From Thermoanaerobaculia bacterium (lineage in GTDB: Bacteria > Acidobacteriota > Thermoanaerobaculia > Gp7-AA8): DNA of 45,939 bases. The position numbers and the translations under genes were made by a program. Location: contig JADGNY010000046.1 of NCBI GenBank assembly GCA_017883235.1, forward strand, positions 1 through 45,939, read 5' to 3'. Position 1 is the first letter of the stretch, and the number at the start of each line of letters is the position of its first letter. Positions 25,301 through 30,893 of this stretch are shown here, piece by piece. Below the pieces are notes generated by a model. It worked only from the letters and a program-made list of their open reading frames with translations, did not search any database and was not told where the DNA came from.

Positions 25301-25962
25301 TCGACAAACCGCTCGCGCCGAGGATCGTCGCCACGGTTCCTGAACTGAAGGATGCCACCGGCATCGGCGTGCAGTTCCGCTATGCCTTCGTCACTACGCC
25401 GGAAGGATTGGCCAGCGTCGACATCACCGACCCCTCGCACCCGCGCGTGGCCGCGCGCCTGGCCATTCCCGACGCCCGCAGCGTCTACGTCGCGCGCACC
25501 TACGCCTACATCGGCGGCGGCGCCCGCGGCATGGTCATCGCCGACGTCGAGCACCCGGAGAAGCCGGCCATCCTCCCGTGGAACGACGAGCTACCGCATG
25601 ACGCCAACGACGTGAAAGTAGCCTCCACCAACGCATCGACCTTCGCCTACGTCGCCGACGGCAAATACGGCCTCAAGATCTACCAGCTCCTCTCCCCCGA
25701 ATGGACGCCCGGATACGCCGGCTTCAGCCCGCGTCCCGTGCCGCGCCTCGTCGCCACCCGCCGCACGCACGGCCCTGCGCTGGCGGTCTCGAAAGGCCTC
25801 GACCGCGACCGCGCCGTCGACGAAGGCGGCAATCAGGTTTCGATCTTCAACCGCATCGGCGCGCGCCCGATGACGCTCCCCGAGATGCAGCGGCTCTACC
25901 TCCGCGACGGATCGCTCTATACCGTCAGCGAGACGCCGACTACGAAGCCGGTCACGAGGTGA
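22339..25962 (+). CDS. Secreted decahaem cytochrome c with C-terminal LVIVD-type repeats
   Basis: A 1207-residue protein with a signal peptide (residues 1-23). It has ten CxxCH sites, in order CLSCH, CTDCH, CGGCH, CTGCH, CMSCH, CADCH, CQDCH, CYACH, CSGCH and CGSCH, the last near residue 750. From about 770 to 1130 there are LVIVD-type repeats (GRYAYVAEGKGGF, YVYVADREEGLILIDV, GRWVFIGAEGGLVIVDIDKP, FAYVADGKYGLKIYQL) likely to form a beta-propeller. The ATG overlaps the porin stop by 1 nt (TGATG), indicating tight coupling. It could be the terminal cytochrome that contacts an external acceptor or the barrel; orientation is inferred from context. No catalytic-reductase hallmark such as a CxxCK site is seen. 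Confidence 0.88.
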   Translation: MKRITIALAAVLIVALAVIRIRAQSSPELPPLMRQTQAEADAKSAGCLSCHNGIEPMHASAAVKLACTDCHGGDGAARTKEAAHVKPLHPEIWKTSANPKRSYTALLKETPEFVKFVNPGDLRVSQETCGGCHQRQVTAVPRSTMTTSAVFFAAVSYANGLVSRKQGLLGESYNRAGNATAIKPATPPTPDQIAKGALPILVPLPRWEIFQPAEYFRAFERGGISGSSSFPDIGNPSPEGEAGKPDIRLGNRGRGTGLRISPALINLNKTRLNDPHLSFLGTNDHPGDYRSSGCTGCHVVYANDRDPLHSAGYGQYGNTGLSITGDKSIPKNEQGHPLRHQFTRAVPTSQCMSCHMHQPNSFVNTYLGYTMWDYESDAELLWPKKQKYPTEAEKRASLDANPEGAAPRGLWSDEKFLENVSGLNSQAKNTQFADYHGHGWNFMAVYKRDHKGNLLDADGKIVSFDDPAKFSKAVHLQDIHLEKGMHCADCHFSQDEHGNGQIYAEYGNNIEIECQDCHGNVDAYTNLRTSGPAAPPGGTDLRLGTTPFGQRRFIWVNGRLYQRSMLNPGMQWEVIQVKDSVTPGNAHYNERSAYAKTIQRDGTTWGPASGSGGSANFAHADAKMTCYACHTSWMTSCSGCHLPQEQNVKAEVHHYEGGETRNYASYNPQVIRTDVFMLGVNGTTKGHRLAPVRSSSALVISSTNALRDRIYIQQPPISSPGYSSQAFNAHVPHTVRTRETQGCGSCHITKENDNNAWLAQLLLQGTNFVNFIGRYAYVAEGKGGFEGVCVTEWDEPQAVIGSSLHKIVYPDYYAKHQANKLELQTAHEHHGDSRSLQMRGEFIYSANGEEGFSVYDIANIDNKDFSERIVSQPVSPLGQRTFVKTKFASAVALPTTMPVAPTRETQFIKENEEQPIHPLYKYVYVADREEGLILIDVTTLSDANPSNNFLTRAVTFNPGGALNGARSIYVAGRWVFIGAEGGLVIVDIDKPLAPRIVATVPELKDATGIGVQFRYAFVTTPEGLASVDITDPSHPRVAARLAIPDARSVYVARTYAYIGGGARGMVIADVEHPEKPAILPWNDELPHDANDVKVASTNASTFAYVADGKYGLKIYQLLSPEWTPGYAGFSPRPVPRLVATRRTHGPALAVSKGLDRDRAVDEGGNQVSIFNRIGARPMTLPEMQRLYLRDGSLYTVSETPTTKPVTR

Positions 25963-25967
25963 CGACG

Positions 25968-27308
25968 ATGAAGCGAATGATGATCCTTTTCGTGCTGATG
26001 CTGGCCGCCGTTGCCTCGGCCCAACAACCGGGCAACCCAGCGCCCCAGCAACCTCAACCCCCGGCACCGGTGCAGCCGCCGTCTGTTCCCAATCACTACG
26101 ACGGCGTCGCCTCCTGCGCCAACTCCGGCTGCCACGGCTCGACCCAGCCGCTGGACGCCTCTCACGTCCTGCAGAACGAGTACTACACCTGGCTGAGTAA
26201 AGACCGCCACGCCCAGGCCTACAACGTCCTCTTCAGCGACCGCTCCGCGCGCGTCGCCCGCAACATGCGCCTCAAAGGAAAGGCCTATCAGGAAACGGTC
26301 TGCCTCGATTGCCACAGCACAAACGTCCCCGCGCGGCTGGTCTCCGGCAAAGTGGACGTCGAAGACGGCGTCCAATGCGAAGCCTGCCATGGTCCCGCCA
26401 GCGGCTGGCGCGCCGAGCATACGCAGGCCGGCTGGACTTACGAACAGTCGGTGGCGCGCGGGATGACCGACCTCCGCAACCTCCCCGTCCGTGCTTCCGG
26501 CTGTCTCTCCTGTCACCTCGGCAACGATAAGAAGGAAGTCGATCACGAGCTGATCGCCTCCGGCCACCCCATCCTCGCCTTCGAGCTCGACAACTACACC
26601 GAGACCATGCCCCCTCACTGGCGCCGAGGAAAAGACTCCGTGGCCGCCGACACCCACGGCGCGCGCGCCTTCGCCGTCGGACAGGCCGCGGCATTCAGCC
26701 AATCGCTCGACAATCTGGCCCGCCACGCCCGCGGCGAGAAGTGGCCGGAGTTCTCCGATATGAGCTGCATCAACTGCCACCACTCGCTCGAGACCAGCGG
26801 CTGGCGTCAGGAGCGCGGCTGGCCCGGCCGGGCCGGCCTCCCTTCGTGGAGCCCGCAGCATTGGGCCGTCCTTCGTCTCCTGGTCGGGCGCGCCAATCCT
26901 TCCGCACGCGCAAAGCTCGACAACGACGTGGAGATCGTCGCCGTGCGGGTCGCGAGGATGAACGACTCGAACGGTGTTCTGCAGGCAGCCAACGAAGCCC
27001 GGCGCACGATCGACAACGTCATCCCCCAGATCGCCGCCCTGAGCTGGCGCGATGACGATGTCCGCTCCATGATGCGTACCATCGCCGGCGACACAGACTT
27101 CCTCCTCACCGCCGACGTCCATTCCGCCGAGCAGACCGCGCTGGCGCTGCAGAGCCTGGCCTCCGCCCTCACCCGCAACAACCCGCGCCTGCTCAAGAGC
27201 CCGATGACCGAAGCGATCGACGCCCTTTTCGAAGAGGTCAAGAGCCGCGAACGCTACGAACCGTCACGATTCGTGCAGAAGCTGGCGGCGGTGCGGGCGG
27301 CGTTGTAG
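25968..27308 (+). CDS. Secreted pentahaem cytochrome c (cytochrome c554-like)
   Basis: A 446-residue protein. The signal peptide (MKRMMILFVLMLAAVASA) is followed by a Pro/Gln-rich linker. There are five haem sites: the unusual CANSGCH (C-x4-CH) first, then CLDCH, CEACH, CLSCH and CINCH. The early segment HYDGVASCANSGCHGS with later HVLQNEYYTW resembles the cytochrome c554/c-prime family. The last 170 residues are haem-free and helical (VRVARMNDSNGVLQAANEAR and onward). It starts 5 bp after the decahaem gene and closes the operon. A periplasmic electron shuttle between the inner-membrane decahaem protein and the outer-membrane complex is a plausible role. Confidence 0.85.
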   Translation: MKRMMILFVLMLAAVASAQQPGNPAPQQPQPPAPVQPPSVPNHYDGVASCANSGCHGSTQPLDASHVLQNEYYTWLSKDRHAQAYNVLFSDRSARVARNMRLKGKAYQETVCLDCHSTNVPARLVSGKVDVEDGVQCEACHGPASGWRAEHTQAGWTYEQSVARGMTDLRNLPVRASGCLSCHLGNDKKEVDHELIASGHPILAFELDNYTETMPPHWRRGKDSVAADTHGARAFAVGQAAAFSQSLDNLARHARGEKWPEFSDMSCINCHHSLETSGWRQERGWPGRAGLPSWSPQHWAVLRLLVGRANPSARAKLDNDVEIVAVRVARMNDSNGVLQAANEARRTIDNVIPQIAALSWRDDDVRSMMRTIAGDTDFLLTADVHSAEQTALALQSLASALTRNNPRLLKSPMTEAIDALFEEVKSRERYEPSRFVQKLAAVRAAL

Positions 27309-27392
27309 CGCCGTCAGCGTTGATCGCGATGGGAACCTATTCGTTACCCTCTGCCGAGACTAACCATTCCTGCCTCTTTTCTTTTGGCAAAT

Positions 27393-27409
27393 ACCGAGGT
27401 ACCCTCGGT
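27393..27409. promoter_or_regulatory. Palindrome upstream of vapB, possible autoregulatory operator
   Basis: ACCGAGGTACCCTCGGT has 6-bp inverted arms (ACCGAG/CTCGGT) and ends 12 bp before the vapB ATG. VapBC complexes commonly bind such sites. There is no direct evidence beyond position and symmetry. Confidence 0.4.
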
Positions 27410-27421
27410 TGAGAGTCAGTC

Positions 27422-27631
27422 ATGAAAGAGCTCAAATTCAAAGTCATCGTGCTGGACGACGGCAGAGTCGTCATCGAGGATGTCCCGGTGCTCCAGGGCC
27501 AGCAGGTAGAGGTCTCGATCATGATCGAGGATCCGGCGTCGCCGGGATATCCGCTGCGGGGTCTCCCCTTCCGGCTCGACGATCCGTTCGGCCCCGCCGT
27601 TGACCCGTCGGAGTGGAACGTCTTGAAGTGA
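27422..27631 (+). CDS. vapB: VapB-like antitoxin
   Basis: A 69-residue protein of the small beta-rich antitoxin type that precedes PIN toxins. The N-terminus KFKVIVLDDGRVVIEDVP forms strands, and the C-terminal YPLRGLPFRLDDPFGPAV segment is the extended toxin-binding tail. It ends at the overlapping GTGA that starts the PIN gene, so the pair is translationally coupled. No ribbon-helix-helix is obvious. The palindrome just upstream may be its operator. Identity rests mainly on the tail motif and the adjacent VapC. Confidence 0.75.
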   Translation: MKELKFKVIVLDDGRVVIEDVPVLQGQQVEVSIMIEDPASPGYPLRGLPFRLDDPFGPAVDPSEWNVLK

Positions 27632-28041
27632 TTCTGCTGGACACGCACGTCTGGGTCTGGTGGGTTCACGACGACCCGATGCCGGACGAATTGAGGATGG
27701 CGATCGAGCTGAGAGAGGACGAGGGGTTTGCCGTGAGTGCGATCTCCTGTTGGGAGGTCGCCAAACTCGTCCAGTACGGAAGGCTCGATCTCCCGACCGA
27801 TCTGGACAACTGGCTCGATCAGGCACTCGGAAAATCCGGCGTGCGCCTTATCCCGCTGACGCCGGACATCGCCGCCGAGAGCACCAGGCTGCCTGGAGAC
27901 TTTCATCGCGACCCCGCGGATCAGATCATCGTAGCAACCGCGCGCATTTACGATCTCCCCCTCGCAACCTGCGACGAGAAGATTCGCGCCTACCCATACG
28001 TTCAACTCTTATCTCAGGACCAGTGGATTCACGATGGCTGA
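27628..28041 (+). CDS. vapC: VapC-family PIN-domain ribonuclease toxin
   Basis: A 137-residue PIN protein starting at GTG, overlapping the antitoxin stop by 4 nt. All expected acidic residues are present: LLDTHVWVWW (first Asp), SCWEVAKL (Glu), HRDPADQIIVATA (third acidic) and LATCDEKI (fourth). These coordinate Mg/Mn for RNA cleavage, usually of tRNA or rRNA in this family. The longer ATG frame from 27613 adds five residues inside vapB and is less likely. With the upstream antitoxin it is a complete, apparently intact type II module. An AbrB gene converges on it from the right. Confidence 0.9.
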   Translation: MILLDTHVWVWWVHDDPMPDELRMAIELREDEGFAVSAISCWEVAKLVQYGRLDLPTDLDNWLDQALGKSGVRLIPLTPDIAAESTRLPGDFHRDPADQIIVATARIYDLPLATCDEKIRAYPYVQLLSQDQWIHDG

Positions 28042-28058
28042 ACCGACAGCACATCGTT

Positions 28059-28310
28059 TCACCTCCGCGTCAACGCCAGAATCTCGTCGGTAGACATCTT
28101 CACGCTCGACCGGCCTCTCAAGCGGCGGACGAGTGCCTGGCCGCGAGACAGCCGGGCAGGATTCGTCGATTTCACGACCTGAATCGAATTCCGCTTCGTC
28201 ACAAACTCTACTTCCGTGTCAGGCAGTAACCCGAATCGCTCCCGGATCTCCTGCGGAATCGTCACCTGGCCCTTCGACGTGATGCGCATCGGGTGCGCCC
28301 GCTTACTCAT
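28059..28310 (-). CDS. AbrB/SpoVT-family antitoxin-like DNA-binding protein, orphan
   Basis: An 83-residue protein with the AbrB swapped-hairpin motif MRITSKGQVTIPQEIRERFG followed by LLPDTEVEFV. This class usually forms the antitoxin of PIN-type pairs. The C-terminal segment (LVRRLRGRSSVKMSTDEILAL) is the typical toxin-binding tail. No toxin follows on its strand: the gene converges on vapC with 17 bp between stops. It may cross-regulate the neighbouring vapBC or be a remnant of another pair. The start at 28310 gives MSKRAHP before the motif, with GGAGGG about 11 nt upstream; an ATG at 28289 is also possible. Confidence 0.8.
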   Translation of the reverse strand: MSKRAHPMRITSKGQVTIPQEIRERFGLLPDTEVEFVTKRNSIQVVKSTNPARLSRGQALVRRLRGRSSVKMSTDEILALTRR

Positions 28311-28339
28311 ACCAGTAAGAACCCTCCAATCGCGAAGAC

Positions 28340-28570
28340 ATTTTTGGCGCATTCACGCCATCCATCACAGCTCGCCGGATCTCGACTGGCTGGGTGCCTC
28401 GCGCGTTCACCCGCTCAACGAAATCCTCACCCGCTCCGTTCAGGTGATCCCATTCCTGCTCCTCGGCTTCCGCGGTGACGTCGTCGCAGGTCGTCCCTCT
28501 GCTCACGCTCTACGCCATCTTCCTTCACGCCAACGTGACATGGGACTTCGGCCCGTTTCGAGTCTCACCG
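28340..28570 (+). pseudogene. Decayed fatty-acid hydroxylase (sterol desaturase) superfamily fragment
   Basis: One frame encodes WRIHAIHHSSPDLDWLGASR and then VHPLNEILTRSVQVIPFLLL, with the HxxHH-type metal motif of the fatty-acid hydroxylase superfamily. The similarity continues in another frame, after a shift near 28485-28495, as VVPLLTLYAIFLHANVTWDF and GPFR, and then stops. The N-terminus and the last His box are missing. It fills the gap between the AbrB gene and the metzincin-like gene, whose 3' end it touches. The assignment is from remembered family motifs. Confidence 0.65.
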
Positions 28571-29389
28571 ATGAGAGACGGCCCGCCGCCGGCTGGCGTC
28601 ATGACATGCGCCGCCCGGTATCGATGGCATGGATGCGACCGGCGGTCTGGTGGCGCAGAAGCGGGACGGGAACGTCGTGTTCACCTGCGCCAGAAAGAAC
28701 GACGCTGAGTCGCTGAAATCGGCCGGCGGCTCGCAACCGATGCCGACGTCGATCGTCCCGTCGAGCCACAGCTTATTGAGCCACCATTGCAGGCCGTACG
28801 GCGAGAGATTGGCCTGATCGAACGTGTCATCGCAGCCATTCGTAGCGCCGCAACACGACGAATGGGGGAATCCGTCGACGTGCCGCGTCTCGTGGGCGTA
28901 CACCGCCACGATGACCGACAGATAGATCCACTTCTTCTGAAATTCACGCGTGGCATCGTCGTGCGCGCCGATGTTGACGAACGGCCGGCCGTTGATCGTC
29001 GTACAACAACTCGGCCCGCCGCCACTGCTGATGATGTTGATGCCGCCCACCTTCGACTTCATCCAGTCATAGAGATCGCCCGGCGTCCACGGCAGATGGC
29101 CGCTCATCCCCTGATCCATGTAGTAGACGACGCGGAGCGCCTGAAGCAGCATCAACTCGTCCGTGTAGGCGTTCGACGGCATCTGTGACACCGGCTCGGA
29201 GCAGGATGGGAGCGCGGTAGGAGCCCCGTCACGCCGGATCTCGAAGTCGCCGCGAATCCGGGCAATCGCAGGATCGTTGGTCGGGCATTGATCGAGAAAC
29301 TTGTTGATGTTGCGAATCTCTCCGAACGCCGGGAGAGCGCCAAGAAGCAGCGTGATGAAGATCAGAGAGAAAGGGAAGATCGGGCGCAT
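28565..29389 (-). CDS. Secreted protein with metzincin-type zinc motif, unknown family
   Basis: A 274-residue protein with a signal peptide (MRPIFPFSLIFITLLLGALPAFG). Near residue 165-175 it reads AHETRHVDGFPH, an exact H-E-x-x-H-x-x-G-x-x-H metzincin zinc-binding consensus, preceded by the hydrophobic helix KKWIYLSVIVAVY. Cys-rich segments (SCC, CCGATNGC) suggest disulfides in the periplasm or outside. I see no certain Met-turn, and no known peptidase family matches overall, so activity is inferred from the motif alone. The C-terminal 15 residues are low in complexity and may reflect an altered end next to the neighbouring pseudogene. Array 2 lies 60 bp upstream. Confidence 0.65.
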   Translation of the reverse strand: MRPIFPFSLIFITLLLGALPAFGEIRNINKFLDQCPTNDPAIARIRGDFEIRRDGAPTALPSCSEPVSQMPSNAYTDELMLLQALRVVYYMDQGMSGHLPWTPGDLYDWMKSKVGGINIISSGGGPSCCTTINGRPFVNIGAHDDATREFQKKWIYLSVIVAVYAHETRHVDGFPHSSCCGATNGCDDTFDQANLSPYGLQWWLNKLWLDGTIDVGIGCEPPADFSDSASFFLAQVNTTFPSRFCATRPPVASMPSIPGGACHDASRRRAVSHR

Positions 29390-29448
29390 GTCGGTCTCGG
29401 ACGTCCGAGTATAGGCTCACTCGTTTCATCCTCCGAAGACCAGTCTTT

Positions 29449-29840
29449 GATGCTCGCGCGCTTCACTTCGATGATCGAGTGCTTCGTTGTGATGCTCAAG
29501 TGCTTCACTTCGATGATCGGGTGCTTCATTTTGATGATCGAGTGTTTCGTTGCGATGATCTAGTGTTTCATTTCGATGCTCGAATGTTTCGTTTTGATGC
29601 TCAAGTGTTTCGTTGCGATGATCTAGTGTTTCGTTTTGATGCTCGAGTGTTTCGTTTCGATGCTCGAGTGTTTCGTTTCGATGCTCGAGTGTTTCGTTTC
29701 GATGCTCGAGTGTTTCGTTTCGATGCTCGAGTGTTTCGTTTTGATGATCGAGTGTTTCGTTTCGATGCTCGAGTGTTTCGTTTTGATGCTCGCGTGCTTC
29801 GTTTTGATGCTCGCGTGCTTTGTTTTGATGCTCGCATGGT
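29449..29840. repeat. 21-bp tandem array 2 (core GATGCTCGAGTGTTTCGTTTC)
   Basis: Nineteen unit starts in perfect 21-bp register, with no indel, from 29449 (29470, 29491, 29512 ... 29806, 29827). Variable bases cluster at GATG(C/A)TC and at the (C/T)GAG/CAAG/CTAG core; the common core CTCGAG is palindromic and is followed by T-rich tracts. Plus-strand translation gives a seven-residue repeat (FRFDARV) across the whole array, and minus-strand frames give SIETKHS-type repeats until a TAG. It lies between the divergent metzincin-like and MbtH-like genes. Confidence 0.97.
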
Positions 29841-29903
29841 CAGTTACTGACCCGCTGCACATAAGACCGGTGGCTGTGGCATGATCCGCTGACGGAGATT
29901 CGC

Positions 29904-30122
29904 ATGGATAACGAGCGCGAAGACAAAACCATCTACAAAGTCGTCGTCAACGGCGAGGAGCAGTACTCGATCTGGCCCGCGGATCGGGAGAACCCGCTCG
30001 GCTGGAAAGACGTCGGCAAGAGCGGCTCGAAGGCGGAGTGCCTCGCGTACATCAAGGAAGTCTGGACTGACATGCGTCCGCTGAGCCTTCGGAAGAAGAT
30101 GCAGGAGATGGGCTATCCCTGA
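29904..30122 (+). CDS. MbtH-like protein, orphan
   Basis: A 72-residue protein carrying the MbtH hallmarks: [15 protein letters not shown] and [11 protein letters not shown]. MbtH-like proteins are chaperone-like partners of NRPS adenylation domains. No NRPS or siderophore gene is in the window, so it is an orphan here and may serve a distant cluster. The start has GGAGA about 7 nt upstream. The gene is preceded by array 2 and followed 59 bp later by an M50 protease gene. Length and key Trp residues are normal. Confidence 0.88.
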   Translation: MDNEREDKTIYKVVVNGEEQYSIWPADRENPLGWKDVGKSGSKAECLAYIKEVWTDMRPLSLRKKMQEMGYP

Positions 30123-30181
30123 GTCACGCGGCCGGGTGTCCGCCGTTTCGTAACAGGCACCCACGTATACTCCTCCACCTC

Positions 30182-30850
30182 ATGGGCCGCATCCACCTCG
30201 GGACGATCTTCGGTACGACGATCACCCTCGACTTCAGCTTCCTCATCCTCATCGTCTTCTTCGTCATGATGAACGCCCAGTCGTCCGGGATGCCGTACGC
30301 CCTGATCTGGGCACCGGTACTATTGATCAGCGTTCTCTTTCATGAGCTGGCTCATGCGTCCATGATCGGCGGCCTCGGGTTCGGATCGAGCGCGATCATC
30401 CTTCAGGGCATGGGAGGCGCCACTTACAATGATCGGCGCGCCCGTCCGTGGCAGGACCTTCTCATCAGCGCGGCAGGACCGGTGTCGAACTTCCTTCTGG
30501 CATGGATCGTTACGCTGCTCGTCACCAATGTTCCGGCCGCGTCGCACGACCCGTTCTTTCGCGCCCTTCTGCCACTGCTTGCATACGCGAACTGGTTCTG
30601 GGGCGTTCTGAATCTCCTGCCACTCGGCCCACTCGACGGCAACAGCATCCTTCGCAACTTCTTCAGACTTTTCCTGAAAGAGCGGTCGGCGTTCATCATC
30701 TCCATCTGGATCTCGTTGGTGGTTGGCCTCGGCATCTTTGTCTTTTGCCTCGTCACCCGACAGATCTTCATCGCCATTCTCGTTGCCTGGTACGTCTGGA
30801 CGAGCTGGACGCAGTGGCAATTCTTCCGCTCCCACAACCGCACCGACTGA
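30182..30850 (+). CDS. M50-family site-2-protease-like membrane metallopeptidase
   Basis: A 222-residue inner-membrane protein with about six helices. The zinc site is FHELAH at residues 54-58 (HExxH inside a membrane helix). The third ligand is the Asp in NLLPLGPLDGN near residue 150, the standard S2P arrangement. It lacks PDZ or CBS domains, as in the compact, Rhomboid-sized subgroup. Such enzymes cleave membrane-bound regulators such as anti-sigma factors; no anti-sigma gene is adjacent. It is followed 43 bp later by the GGDEF/EAL gene on the same strand, perhaps co-transcribed. Confidence 0.88.
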   Translation: MGRIHLGTIFGTTITLDFSFLILIVFFVMMNAQSSGMPYALIWAPVLLISVLFHELAHASMIGGLGFGSSAIILQGMGGATYNDRRARPWQDLLISAAGPVSNFLLAWIVTLLVTNVPAASHDPFFRALLPLLAYANWFWGVLNLLPLGPLDGNSILRNFFRLFLKERSAFIISIWISLVVGLGIFVFCLVTRQIFIAILVAWYVWTSWTQWQFFRSHNRTD

Positions 30851-30893
30851 CGACTGGACGGAAACTCACCTAAAATAGCCCCCCGAAACCTTC

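Noticed and set aside
29288-29884. Calling one of the array 2 frames a gene
   Set aside because: Because the unit is a multiple of three, frames on both strands are open by construction, so openness is not evidence of coding.
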